Shown one piece after another: positions 1-7,888 of a DNA stretch of 11,438 nucleotides. Location of the stretch: NCBI GenBank assembly GCA_963643215.1, contig CAVIJY010000053.1:1-11438 (forward strand), written 5' to 3'. Made by a program: the position numbers and the translations under genes. Below the pieces are notes generated by a model. It was not told the origin of the DNA, made no database searches, and saw nothing but the letters and a program-made list of their open reading frames with translations. The stretch comes from Darwinimomas sp963643215. GTDB lineage: Bacteria; Bacillota; Clostridia; Lachnospirales; Lachnospiraceae. Each line of letters begins with the position of its first letter. Position 1 is the stretch's first letter.

Positions 1-72
1 CTCTATCTCCCACCGACATGCCCCTAAAGGGACTAGCTACGCGTCGCGGCATGTCGTGGGAGATAGAGTTTT
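1..72 (+). terminator. Long hairpin followed by a short T run
   Basis: Bases 1-22 are complementary to 48-68 except for one unpaired base, giving a stem of about 21 bp around a 25-base loop. The loop itself contains a mini stem (CCC-TAAA-GGG). TTTT follows directly (69-72). The position just before a promoter suggests the terminator of a gene to the left of the window. The stem and loop are longer than in a typical Rho-independent terminator and the T run is short, so it could instead be a repeated structured element. The left arm may extend beyond the window edge. Confidence 0.55.
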
Positions 73-99
73 GACTCTGTAACCAATATTTTGTAAAAT
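71..99 (+). promoter_or_regulatory. Sigma-A-type promoter of the permease/amidohydrolase operon
   Basis: TTGACT (71-76) and TAAAAT (94-99) are separated by 17 bases; each box matches the consensus at 5 of 6 positions. Transcription would start near 106, leaving a leader of about 45 bases before the ATG at 151. The -35 box overlaps the T run of the preceding hairpin. Confidence 0.65.
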
Positions 100-150
100 G
101 AAAAAACAAGCTATTCTGTGCTTAAGATAACGATACAGGAGGGAAATGTT

Positions 151-1449
151 ATGACAACACAGACAATCATATGCCTGGTGGTATTTGTATGTACGCTGAT
201 AAGCTTCATCATCGGCAAGATAACCATGGCAAATACCGCTATTCTGGCAATGCTGGTGCTGGTTTTCACAGGCTGCCTTGATGCGAAGACGGCTTTGGGA
301 GGCTTCGGCAACAGCAACACCATCATCATGGCCTCGATGTTTATCATCGCGTCAGGCTTCGGAAGAACCAAGATGGTAAAGAAGCTGTCGGCACTGATAG
401 GCAAGGTCAGCAAGGGATCATTTACCGTAGTTCTGGCCGGATATGTGCTGATCAACTGCCTGCTGTGCCAGTTTGTAAACAGCTCCATGGCATGCTTCTC
501 CATCGTATTCCCGCTTGCATGCGCCATGTGCGATGAGCTTGGATACAGCCGCTCAAAGATGATCTTTCCGATAGGTATGATATCCATCGCGTCTGTAGGA
601 GCGCTTCCGCTCGGAGGAAATGCCGTAGCATATCTGACGCAAAACGGTTATCTGGAGGCGTATGAGTATACCACCTACCAGTGGAAGATGTTTGATTCCT
701 GCATCGGACGACTGCCTTCCATCATTTTTCTGATCATATACTGCATATTTGTGGCACCGAAATTCTGCCCGGAGCAGCCGGTGATCCCGGTATCGGATAT
801 CAAGCCGGTAGGCTCTGACGGCAAGGAGGCGGCTCCGCTTACACCCGTGCAGGAGATTCTTGGATATTCTATATTCTTCGGCGTAGTTTTGCTTCTTCTG
901 ACATCCTCGTTCCACAGCATTCCGTCATGGGAGATCTGTATGGCCGGTGCGGCAGTCATGGTTGCAAGCGGCATACTGAAGTCGTCTCAGGCCTATGCGG
1001 CGATCGGCATGGGCGGAATGGTCATGATGTATGTGGGTATGCTCGGAGTAGGCAATGCGCTTACGGCCACGGGTGCGGCGACGGTCATCGGAGAGTCGAT
1101 CGGAGGCATGCTTGGAAGCAATCCCAACCCGTATCTTGTGGGCGCGGTGTTCTTCGGCATACCGTTCGCGCTTACACAGTTCATGATGAATGCTGCGGTT
1201 ATCAATGTATTTCTTCCGATAGCTATCATCACATCCAAGTCACTTATGATCAATCCCATCGGACCGGTGCTGCTGGTCACCATCGGCTCTCTGACGGCAT
1301 TTATGACACCTATGGCTACGCCTACGGTTTCCATGGTCATGGGTCTCGGCGGATATGACCAGAAGACACTTTTGAAGATGAGCTGGCTTCCGGCCATACT
1401 GATGTTTATCATCAATGTAGGCTGGGTTATGACGGTATTTCCGAACTAA
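151..1449 (+). CDS. SLC13/ion-transporter-superfamily permease
   Basis: A polytopic inner-membrane transporter of 432 residues, probably a secondary carrier for an organic anion or conjugated compound. Almost the whole chain is hydrophobic, with about ten or more membrane segments. It has the two-half pattern of the divalent-anion/SLC13-like families: VNSSM (109-113) followed by LPLGGN (152-157) in the first half, and QFMMNAAVIN (343-352) followed by TPMATPTVS (386-394) in the second. A hydrophilic loop lies around residues 204-235. ATG 151 is chosen because AGGAGGG (137-143) sits 7 bases upstream; the in-frame ATG at 118 has no ribosome site. The next gene starts 24 bases downstream and encodes an AbgA-like hydrolase, so the carrier probably imports that enzyme's substrate. 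It does not look like the longer AbgT used in E. coli. Family confidence is good; the substrate is inferred. Confidence 0.85.
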   Translation: MTTQTIICLVVFVCTLISFIIGKITMANTAILAMLVLVFTGCLDAKTALGGFGNSNTIIMASMFIIASGFGRTKMVKKLSALIGKVSKGSFTVVLAGYVLINCLLCQFVNSSMACFSIVFPLACAMCDELGYSRSKMIFPIGMISIASVGALPLGGNAVAYLTQNGYLEAYEYTTYQWKMFDSCIGRLPSIIFLIIYCIFVAPKFCPEQPVIPVSDIKPVGSDGKEAAPLTPVQEILGYSIFFGVVLLLLTSSFHSIPSWEICMAGAAVMVASGILKSSQAYAAIGMGGMVMMYVGMLGVGNALTATGAATVIGESIGGMLGSNPNPYLVGAVFFGIPFALTQFMMNAAVINVFLPIAIITSKSLMINPIGPVLLVTIGSLTAFMTPMATPTVSMVMGLGGYDQKTLLKMSWLPAILMFIINVGWVMTVFPN

Positions 1450-1473
1450 GGCAGGGAAAGGAGAAAAAAGCAT

Positions 1474-2811
1474 ATGGCAAGACAGGACAATCCTATATTT
1501 GAGCAGATAAAAGAGGCTGCTGATGGGATGAGAGACGAGCTGGTTGCATTCAGAAGAGATCTGCACAGACATCCGGAGCTGGGATGGACGGAGATGCGGA
1601 CATCCTCACTGATAGCCAGAGAGCTCAAAAAGATGGGAATGGATGAGGTTCTGGTAGGCGATCAGGTATGCGACGCAGCCGACCGCATGGGAGTTCCTTC
1701 GGATGAGATCCTTGACGAACATTACAGACTGGCTGAGGAAACCGGAGCGGATCCGGAGTTTCTCCCCTATACAAAGGGCGGAATGACTGGTGTGATCGGT
1801 ATCCTCCGCTGCGGAGAGGGTCCTGTGATCGGAATGAGGTTTGATATAGATGCGCTGCCCATTCTTGAGAACAACACGCAGGAGCATTTCCCTGTAACCC
1901 AAGGATTCAGATCGGAGTTTGACGGCGTGATGCACGCGTGCGGACATGACGGCCATACAACTACAGGAATCGGAGTTGCGAGGCTTCTGTGCAGCATGAG
2001 AGACAGGCTTCACGGAACCATCAAGTTTATCTTCCAGCCGGCAGAGGAGGGTGTGCGAGGCGCAAAGTCTATCGTAACCAAGGGCCATCTGGATGATGTA
2101 CAGTATCTGTTCGGTGCGCATATCGGAGGAAGCGCAGATGTCAAGGAGGCCACCATCGGCGTAGGCACGGGAAGATCGCTTGCGACAACCAAGATGGATG
2201 TCACATTCCATGGCAAGGCGGCACACGCCGGAGCAGCACCCAATGAGGGCGACAATGCGATGCTGGCGGCAGCCTGCGCCGTCATGAATCTTCAGGCTAT
2301 TCCCAGGCATGGTGCATCAGCCACCCGTATCAATGTCGGAAAGCTGGTGGCGGGATCAGGCAGAAATGTCATCTGCGACAAGGCCGTGCTGGAGATGGAG
2401 GTTCGCGGACTGACAAGTGAGGGCAATGACTACATGGCGAACTACGCAAGACGCATAGTTGCCGCGGCTGCACAGATGCACGGATGTACATATGATATCG
2501 TGCTTCAGGGAGAGGCGAAGAGCAACTGCAACTCTGCCGAGCTCATGAAGGAAGTTGCTGATGTGTGCCGCAACAAGCTGCATCTGAATACCATCGAGGT
2601 ACCGGACAATCCGAACGGAGGCGGAAGCGAGGACTATGCTTTTATGTCCGATCGTGTACACAGCCGCGGCGGACAGTCGTGCTACTTCATGAATATTGTT
2701 CCGCTGGAAGGACCGATTCACAATCAGCACTATGATTTCAATGAGGATGCTCTGACAAACGGTGTGAAGGCATTTGCGGGGCTTGCGGCGGATCTCATGA
2801 TCGCGCAGTAG
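1474..2811 (+). CDS. M20 family amidohydrolase, AbgA-like
   Basis: A cytoplasmic metal-dependent hydrolase of 445 residues that should cleave an amide bond in a small N-acyl or aminobenzoyl-type conjugate. M20D hallmarks are present: RRDLHRHPELGWTE (27-40), the HACGHDGH metal motif (154-161; Cys156 and His158 likely ligands), FQPAEEG (187-193; the Glu pair), GAHIG (214-218), the dimerisation-domain HGKAAHAGA (246-254), and GGGSEDYAF (382-390) with His416 near the end. The stretch DRMGVPSDEI (70-79) followed by a long spacer before the first catalytic block resembles E. coli AbgA (436 residues) more than the shorter M20D hippurate hydrolases. GAAAGGAG (1456-1463) lies 10 bases before the ATG. 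It is co-transcribed with the permease upstream. No AbgB partner is in the window, so it may act alone; the exact substrate is not shown. Confidence 0.88.
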   Translation: MARQDNPIFEQIKEAADGMRDELVAFRRDLHRHPELGWTEMRTSSLIARELKKMGMDEVLVGDQVCDAADRMGVPSDEILDEHYRLAEETGADPEFLPYTKGGMTGVIGILRCGEGPVIGMRFDIDALPILENNTQEHFPVTQGFRSEFDGVMHACGHDGHTTTGIGVARLLCSMRDRLHGTIKFIFQPAEEGVRGAKSIVTKGHLDDVQYLFGAHIGGSADVKEATIGVGTGRSLATTKMDVTFHGKAAHAGAAPNEGDNAMLAAACAVMNLQAIPRHGASATRINVGKLVAGSGRNVICDKAVLEMEVRGLTSEGNDYMANYARRIVAAAAQMHGCTYDIVLQGEAKSNCNSAELMKEVADVCRNKLHLNTIEVPDNPNGGGSEDYAFMSDRVHSRGGQSCYFMNIVPLEGPIHNQHYDFNEDALTNGVKAFAGLAADLMIAQ

Positions 2812-2812
2812 A

Positions 2813-3478
2813 TCACCGCTCGCTTTTTGCGGCATATGCAGTCCAGTCAGTGACGGTATCCTCTGCCAGCTGACTGAGCTGCTCCCAATCGGATTCGGAG
2901 CATTCATCATAAACTCCTACTACAACAAAGCCTGCGCTTCTGGCGGTAATCGAGGCCGCAAGAGAGTCTTCAAAGACCGCTACATCATGTGAAGAGGGCG
3001 CACCGAGACGCCGTGAGGCCTCGAGATATACATCGGGATGATCCTTGCTTTTGCCGACATCTTCGCATGAAAGCAGAAAGTCAAAGCAGTCTCTTATCCC
3101 GAGTCGCGACAGGCATATATCGATAAGCGAAGAGCCGGTGGCAGACGCTACGCACATCTTAACGCCTTGTGCCTTAAGTATGCTCAGATAGCGCTGTACA
3201 CCGGCTTTAAGCTGTATGTCGCTGCGATAATGAACAGCCATGATCCGGTATATCTCGTCAACTATGGAATCTATACTCTCCGTTATGTCAAAAAGCTCTC
3301 TGAACAAAACCGCGGTATCGTGGATGGTCTGAGTCTTGATTCTATCCAGCAGTTCTTCAGTTTGCAGCTCCTTCGGGATGCTGTGGCTGTCAAGATATTC
3401 CAAAGCGGCATTCTGCCAGCATTTCATGGAGTCCACTAAGGTTCCGTCCATATCGAAGATTGCATACTTTTTGTTCAT
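2813..3478 (-). CDS. HAD-superfamily phosphatase, beta-phosphoglucomutase-like
   Basis: A cytoplasmic phosphatase or phosphomutase of 221 residues. All four HAD motifs are visible (numbering from the chosen start): FDMDGTLVDS (8-17; nucleophile Asp9 and acid/base Asp11), a motif II Ser in VASATGSS (110-117), the Lys-containing GKSKDHPDVY (142-151), and VFEDSLAA (168-175) with the acidic pair. A helical cap lies between motifs I and II, as in the subclass I cap of the PGM/GS1-like group. An ATG nine bases upstream (3487) would place GGAGAG directly against the start; GGAGAG is correctly spaced (9 bases) for the ATG at 3478, which I therefore use. Its stop codon is one base from the stop of the convergent amidohydrolase, with no terminator between. 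The substrate cannot be read from sequence; sugar phosphates are typical for the family. Confidence 0.88.
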   Translation of the reverse strand: MNKKYAIFDMDGTLVDSMKCWQNAALEYLDSHSIPKELQTEELLDRIKTQTIHDTAVLFRELFDITESIDSIVDEIYRIMAVHYRSDIQLKAGVQRYLSILKAQGVKMCVASATGSSLIDICLSRLGIRDCFDFLLSCEDVGKSKDHPDVYLEASRRLGAPSSHDVAVFEDSLAASITARSAGFVVVGVYDECSESDWEQLSQLAEDTVTDWTAYAAKSER

Positions 3479-3576
3479 ATCTGTCATCTCTCCGAAAATT
3501 CATTTTAAAGGTGTAAGCATTGCTAATTGTTATCACAGTTACGGCAAGGATGCAAGACTGTAGAGCAGAGAAGATA

Positions 3577-3605
3577 TTGCGCCGAAACCTACCGGGGATT
3601 ATATT
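3577..3605 (+). promoter_or_regulatory. Candidate promoter of the acyltransferase gene
   Basis: TTGCGC (3577-3582) and TATATT (3600-3605) are 17 bases apart; the -10 matches 5 of 6 and the -35 only 3 of 6. It lies in the divergent gap 3479-3685 and would give a leader of roughly 75 bases. No convincing promoter was found for the phosphatase in the opposite direction, and I saw no hairpin or operator in the rest of this gap. Confidence 0.4.
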
Positions 3606-3685
3606 AGATGATGCTGCGGAGATTTTGCAGGTTTGAGAGGCATCCCGCAGGAATAAGAATCCAGAAGCAGGAGCAAAGCCGGAGC

Positions 3686-4708
3686 ATGGCAAGAGACAGA
3701 ATTACAGGAATAAATTTTGTGAGAATGATGCTGGCTGCAGGTATCATAGTATTTCACTATTCATGCCACAACAGCGCACCGATCAAGCCGCTCTACATGG
3801 TAAACGGCTATGCGGTGGGAGAGATAATCACAACATGCTTTATCATGCTCTCCGGAGCCATGATGTATTACAATCACGAGACGGTTTCGGACATCATCAG
3901 TTTCTGGATCAAGCGCTTCATATCGATATATCCGGCATTCTGGATAGTATACTTTCTTGAGTATATGAACAATGCTGCCGGAACAGGCACATTTTTCTGG
4001 AGCGGAGCAAGGAAATGGACGGTGCTGGTATCCATCGCCGGGATGGACGGATATCTGATGAGCGGCGGGTATGGGACCTATTATATCCTCGGGGAATGGT
4101 TTCTTGGGGTTATTCTGCTGCTGTATGCGCTGTATCCCGCCTTATCATGGCTTGTAAAGAAGAACTTTTGGATGACGGGGATCGGAATATATGCGGCCTA
4201 CGGAGCATGGCTGTACTCAGGAAGACCTTTCTGGTTCGGCATGACACAGTACACTGCGATGTTTTATACAGGCATGCTGATCATCAGATACAGAAAAAGA
4301 ATGCTTGAAGGATGGACGGCTCCGGCTGTGTCGCTGCTGGTATGCATACTGATATCCGTGATAAATATTCCTGTATATAAGCCGCTTTATATGGCATATG
4401 CCGTCGGTGTATTTGTCATATTGCAGAGAATAGGCACATGGATCGAGAAATGGCCGGCTGCAAAGGCAACAGCGGACTTCATAGGTGGAATTTCCTACGA
4501 GATATTTCTGGTGCAGCATCTGACCATATTGCGGATGCTTCGCATCGCGGATCCGCAGGACGCTGCGGGAATCACGATCAATATATCCGCAATCATGCTG
4601 GTCTGCGTCATATATGCCAAGCTGCTGAATCTTGCGGCTACAGGCGCGGTGGGGATGTTCAGAGGGACTGACGCACCGAGAAAGAACTCTGACCGGCAGA
4701 CGAAGTGA
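3686..4708 (+). CDS. Membrane acyltransferase family 3 (OafA/WecH-like)
   Basis: An integral membrane protein of 340 residues that probably transfers an acetyl or other acyl group to a cell-envelope glycan or similar acceptor. The N-terminus has the family pattern: ITGINFVRMMLAAGIIVFHY (6-25) with Arg13 and the conserved first-helix His24. About ten hydrophobic segments follow. Near the C-terminus GGISYEIFLVQHL matches the usual G-SYxxYLxH signature of acyltransferase-3 proteins. The final 20 residues are charged and cytoplasmic. ATG 3686 is preferred over the in-frame ATG at 3608 because conservation starts here and AGGAG (3669-3673) lies 12 bases upstream; the spacing is a little long and a second GGAG (3681-3684) is too close. 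No glycosyltransferases are nearby, so the acceptor is unknown. Only a weak hairpin (4710-4731, no T run) follows the stop. Confidence 0.82.
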   Translation: MARDRITGINFVRMMLAAGIIVFHYSCHNSAPIKPLYMVNGYAVGEIITTCFIMLSGAMMYYNHETVSDIISFWIKRFISIYPAFWIVYFLEYMNNAAGTGTFFWSGARKWTVLVSIAGMDGYLMSGGYGTYYILGEWFLGVILLLYALYPALSWLVKKNFWMTGIGIYAAYGAWLYSGRPFWFGMTQYTAMFYTGMLIIRYRKRMLEGWTAPAVSLLVCILISVINIPVYKPLYMAYAVGVFVILQRIGTWIEKWPAAKATADFIGGISYEIFLVQHLTILRMLRIADPQDAAGITINISAIMLVCVIYAKLLNLAATGAVGMFRGTDAPRKNSDRQTK

Positions 4709-4912
4709 TGGTTTGGCGCTTTCACCAAAACACAAAAACTATTCTGTAAATACCATCTGGATATGATTGAGCAAACCTGCCGTAAATTTATTGCATTTCT
4801 TCGGATATAATGCTGGGATTGACACCCTGCCTTCTCCTCCCGTATAGTTTCATCACACATATACTTTGCTTTCAGCAAGGTCTTCTTCGAAATATCCGTC
4901 TCGAGTCATATC

Positions 4913-4941
4913 TTGAAACTGATCATTTAAAAACATATTTC
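4913..4941 (+). promoter_or_regulatory. Weak candidate promoter of the TasA-like gene
   Basis: TTGAAA (4913-4918, 5 of 6) and TATTTC (4936-4941, 3 of 6) are 17 bases apart in the 360-base gap 4709-5068. It would start a leader of about 120 bases containing both hairpins described next. A perfect TATAAT at 4806-4811 lies further upstream but has no recognisable -35. Neither is decisive. Confidence 0.3.
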
Positions 4942-4963
4942 AGATCATCAGCAATCTACACAA

Positions 4964-5019
4964 CGGAAAATGCCGAAAACAGCATTTCCGTGAACTTTTC
5001 TTGCCTGAAGGATCAGGCA
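4964..5019 (+). promoter_or_regulatory. Two hairpins in the 5' region of the TasA-like gene
   Basis: Hairpin 1 pairs 4964-4973 (CGGAAAATGC) with 4982-4990 (GCATTTCCG), one bulged base, 8-base loop. Hairpin 2 pairs TGCCTGA (5002-5008) perfectly with TCAGGCA (5013-5019) around AGGA and is followed by the T-rich CGTCTTGTTTT. The second could be a weak terminator or attenuator, as it ends 49 bases before the start codon. I recognise no known riboswitch here, and no start codon with a ribosome site in the gap. The remainder of 4709-5068 shows nothing else I can support. Confidence 0.4.
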
Positions 5020-5068
5020 CGTCTTGTTTTCACATATTCGTCTGATAAAGACGAAGAACGGAGAATCG

Positions 5069-6046
5069 ATGAAAAATTCAACATTGAGACAGGTTACGGC
5101 TGCTGCGGTTGTGGCAGCTATCGGATCATTGTGTGTAGCGGCAGGAACCTACGCCAGATATGCATCAAAAGCGACGGCTGCAGATGCGTCAAGGATAGCC
5201 AAATGGGGCGTGGAACTGTCAGCGTCAGGAAATCTGTACGGAGAGCAGTACGGCGAGGACGGAGCCATTGAGGTCTATGATGAGCTTGACAAGGCTGCAG
5301 TGCGTACGGCTTCAAAAGGTACAGATATCATAGCGCCCGGAACAAAGCATACCGGAGGCCTGAGATTTGCGCTCGGAGGAACGCCTGAGGTAAAAACGCA
5401 GATAGACGCGGTGATTAAAAGTGAAAATATATATCTGAAGAAGGGAACATACGCTATCGCTCAGCAGATACCGGATGGTGCGGTTACCGCAGCCGGCTAT
5501 GATAATATGCAGCCGAAGCTGTATTATCTGTCGGAGGGCACATACAAGACGGCACCGGCAGACTATGATGAGACTGTCACAAAATACTACACGATGGAGA
5601 ATGAGGTCACGCTCAGCGAGGATTACTATCCTGTCGTTTACAGCTCGACACATATGAACTCATCAGATATATCATCAGATTCATTGGGAGATATAGCCGA
5701 GAACATAGCGCAAAAGCTTGGAAGTCCGTCGGTGTCTGAGACGGAAGGGATAACGATATACACCGTGAGCGCACAGTACGATCCGGGGACGGATCTGGGC
5801 ACCACTTTGCAGTTGTCGGAGGAGTCTATCGGATGGAAGTGGTCGTATATGCAGGGCGAGGAAGGCTCGGCAACGGAGAAGATGTATTCCGGTGCCGACA
5901 CCATCCTCGGAAGCATAGGCTCTGTCCCTGAGGGAAGTGAAGTACTTAAATCAACGGCCAATGGCTATATCCCCGTGGAGCAGGACACTGACTATCATCT
6001 GTCCACAAGCTTTGATATGACAGTCAGTGTCACACAGGTGAATTGA
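5069..6046 (+). CDS. Secreted TasA/camelysin-like protein with SipW-type signal peptide
   Basis: An exported protein of 325 residues, likely a surface or matrix component. The N-terminus is a short basic start (MKNSTLRQ), a hydrophobic core (residues 10-25) and GTYARY (26-31), followed by a region reading SRIAKWGVEL (41-50). This is the SipW-dependent signal peptide class known from TasA, TapA and camelysin, where cleavage is by an ER-type signal peptidase. The rest is hydrophilic, Thr/Ser/Tyr-rich and beta-prone, with no Cys in the mature part and no C-terminal sortase motif or anchor. A Tyr-rich middle segment (about residues 133-200, with KLYYLSEGTY and TKYYTMENEV) may be an inserted repeat-like module. 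ATG 5069 is chosen because GGAG (5060-5063) is 5 bases upstream and the signal peptide begins here, not at 5024. No sipW or sortase gene is visible. It stops 7 bases from the convergent ABC operon. Function beyond export is inferred. Confidence 0.72.
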   Translation: MKNSTLRQVTAAAVVAAIGSLCVAAGTYARYASKATAADASRIAKWGVELSASGNLYGEQYGEDGAIEVYDELDKAAVRTASKGTDIIAPGTKHTGGLRFALGGTPEVKTQIDAVIKSENIYLKKGTYAIAQQIPDGAVTAAGYDNMQPKLYYLSEGTYKTAPADYDETVTKYYTMENEVTLSEDYYPVVYSSTHMNSSDISSDSLGDIAENIAQKLGSPSVSETEGITIYTVSAQYDPGTDLGTTLQLSEESIGWKWSYMQGEEGSATEKMYSGADTILGSIGSVPEGSEVLKSTANGYIPVEQDTDYHLSTSFDMTVSVTQVN

Positions 6047-6053
6047 GCTGCAA

Positions 6054-6848
6054 TCATGACAGCAGCACGGCGTCAGTTTCCTCCTGTACGCCTGTTTTCT
6101 CGGCAAAGCGCTCCAGAAGATCTGCTTTTGTCAGACGGCTTTTCTCCTCGCCGGATATATCGAGTGCGATGCGGCCTTGATCCATCATGATAAGCCGGTT
6201 GCCGTGACGGATAGCATCTGTCATATTATGAGTTATCATGAGTGCCGTAAGCCGGTTTTCGCTGATGATCTTGTCTGAGAGCTCCAGCACCTTTCTGGCG
6301 GTGCCGGGATCCAGAGCAGCAGTGTGCTCATCAAGCAGCAGAAGCTTGGGTGTTTGAAGAGAGGCCATAAGCAGCGTCAGCGCCTGACGCTGTCCGCCGG
6401 ACAGCAAACCGACCTTTGCAGTGAGTCTTGTTTCAAGGCCGAGCCCCAGTGAGGCAAGCTTTTCACGGTATATCTCCCGCTCTGCTGCAGTCACACCCCA
6501 TTTCAGACCTCGCTTTTTGCCTCGACGCATGGCAAGAGCGAGGTTTTCTTCGATCTGCATGGCGGGAGCAGTGCCCATCATGGGGTCCTGAAATACCCGT
6601 CCGATATACTTCGCACGCTTGTATTCAGGCATACCGGTCACATCCTCGCCGTCGATGAGAATGGCTCCGGAATCAACAGGCCATACACCGGCGACAGCAT
6701 TTAAAAGAGTGGATTTGCCGGCACCGTTGCCTCCGATGACGGTGACAAAGTCGCCGTCATTGAGAATGAGGCTGAGATTTGAAAGCGCATGCTTTTCATT
6801 TATCGTACCCGGATTGAAGGTTTTAGAAATGTTTCTTATCTCCAGCAT
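6054..6848 (-). CDS. ABC transporter ATP-binding protein (TrpZ-type)
   Basis: The cytoplasmic ATPase of the importer, 264 residues. All ABC motifs are intact: Walker A GGNGAGKST (39-47), Q-loop VFQDP (86-90), signature LSGGQ (149-153), Walker B with catalytic Glu LLLLDEHTAALD (169-180), and the H-loop THN (His207). It is the last gene of the operon: its ATG overlaps the permease stop as TAATG, so translation is probably coupled, and AAGGAG lies inside the end of the permease gene, 9 bases before the start. A one-ATPase, one-permease, one-lipoprotein set with a PF04392-type binding protein is the TrpXYZ layout. Confidence 0.9.
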   Translation of the reverse strand: MLEIRNISKTFNPGTINEKHALSNLSLILNDGDFVTVIGGNGAGKSTLLNAVAGVWPVDSGAILIDGEDVTGMPEYKRAKYIGRVFQDPMMGTAPAMQIEENLALAMRRGKKRGLKWGVTAAEREIYREKLASLGLGLETRLTAKVGLLSGGQRQALTLLMASLQTPKLLLLDEHTAALDPGTARKVLELSDKIISENRLTALMITHNMTDAIRHGNRLIMMDQGRIALDISGEEKSRLTKADLLERFAEKTGVQEETDAVLLS

Positions 6849-7831
6849 TATCTGTCGCTCCTTTCACTCAGGGCTTTCTTTTTTGAACGGGAGAAGGAAC
6901 TCCTTGACCGCGCCTGAAGCTGCGGTATGGCAAGGAATATAGCAACTATGATAGCCGTAAAGAGCTTCAGATCATTCGGATCAAGCTTCAGCCAGAGGAT
7001 GACGACCATGACCGCATAGTAGATGATGCCGCCGAAGACGATGAAGCTGAGTCTGACGGCAAAGTTGCAGCCCCTGCTAAAAAGCGAGTCACACAGGATC
7101 TCTCCGATGACTATGGCTGCAAGCCCGATGACTATGGCACCGCGTCCCATGCTGACATCGGCAGTACCCTGAAATTGAGTCATGAGGCCTCCGGCCAGGG
7201 CGACGATTCCATTTGAGATGCCAAGGCCGATGACCTTCATTGTCTCGATGTGTATGCCCTGAGCCCGGCTCATGGCCGCATTGTTGCCGGTTGCGCGCAG
7301 AGCGCTGCCCTGCTCCGTGCCGAAGTACCAGTAGGAGAGCGCAACTATGACGGCTGCTATGACAAGTCCGACCAGTATGGCCTGAGGGATATGGAGAGAG
7401 GACAGGAGAAAGCCTCTGCCATTTTCCCAGAACATCCCGAACTTCTGCACACTGGCTGTCTGATTGGCCTTGGACATGATGCGAAGATTGATGGAATACA
7501 GGGAAAACTGCGTCAGAATGCCCGAGAGTATGGCCGGTATGCCGAGCTTGGTATGCAGGATGCCTGTGCATAGCCCGGTCAGCACTCCCACGGCCATGGC
7601 CGCGAGAACAGCCGCCCATGCGGGAAGGCCGGAGAGCAGGAGCATGACGGTGACCGCTCCGCCGGTGGCAAAGGAGCCGTCCACGGTCATGTCAGGAATG
7701 TCGAGAAGGCGGAAGGTTATATATACACCAAGTGCCATGACACCCCATATGATGCCCTGTGCGGCCGCAGCCGGCATCCGGGATATAAGATTTGTCACGC
7801 TTGGAACGGACAGGTAAACCAGAGTTGTCAT
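6848..7831 (-). CDS. ABC transporter permease (TrpY-type, LivH-like fold)
   Basis: The membrane channel of the importer, 327 residues with about eight to nine hydrophobic segments. It belongs to the branched-chain-type permeases (BPD_transp_2): LLDIPDMTVDGSFATGGAV near residues 42-60 and GSALRATGNNAAMSRAQGI in the cytoplasmic loop that contacts the ATPase are characteristic of the TrpY/YtrF-like members. The C-terminal tail is rich in Arg, Ser and Lys and cytoplasmic. A GAGG ribosome site precedes the ATG by about 8 bases. It begins 57 bases after the binding-protein stop, and overlaps the ATPase start by one base. No internal promoter or terminator is evident in the 57-base spacer. Confidence 0.88.
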   Translation of the reverse strand: MTTLVYLSVPSVTNLISRMPAAAAQGIIWGVMALGVYITFRLLDIPDMTVDGSFATGGAVTVMLLLSGLPAWAAVLAAMAVGVLTGLCTGILHTKLGIPAILSGILTQFSLYSINLRIMSKANQTASVQKFGMFWENGRGFLLSSLHIPQAILVGLVIAAVIVALSYWYFGTEQGSALRATGNNAAMSRAQGIHIETMKVIGLGISNGIVALAGGLMTQFQGTADVSMGRGAIVIGLAAIVIGEILCDSLFSRGCNFAVRLSFIVFGGIIYYAVMVVILWLKLDPNDLKLFTAIIVAIFLAIPQLQARSRSSFSRSKKKALSERSDR

Positions 7832-7888
7832 TTCTAAACCTCATTTCAGATCATATACGGATCGCTAGACATCTATTTTAGGGGCTGC

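Noticed and set aside
118..150. Earlier start for the permease at 118
   Set aside because: No ribosome site precedes it, and AGGAGGG at 137-143 is correctly placed for ATG 151.
4710..4731. Terminator after the acyltransferase gene
   Set aside because: Only a 5-6 bp imperfect stem (GTTTGG with CCAAAAC) and no T run follows on the + strand.
4810..5271. 153-codon ORF on + overlapping the TasA-like gene
   Set aside because: No ribosome site, Cys-rich random-looking translation, and it overlaps the signal peptide region of a much better gene.
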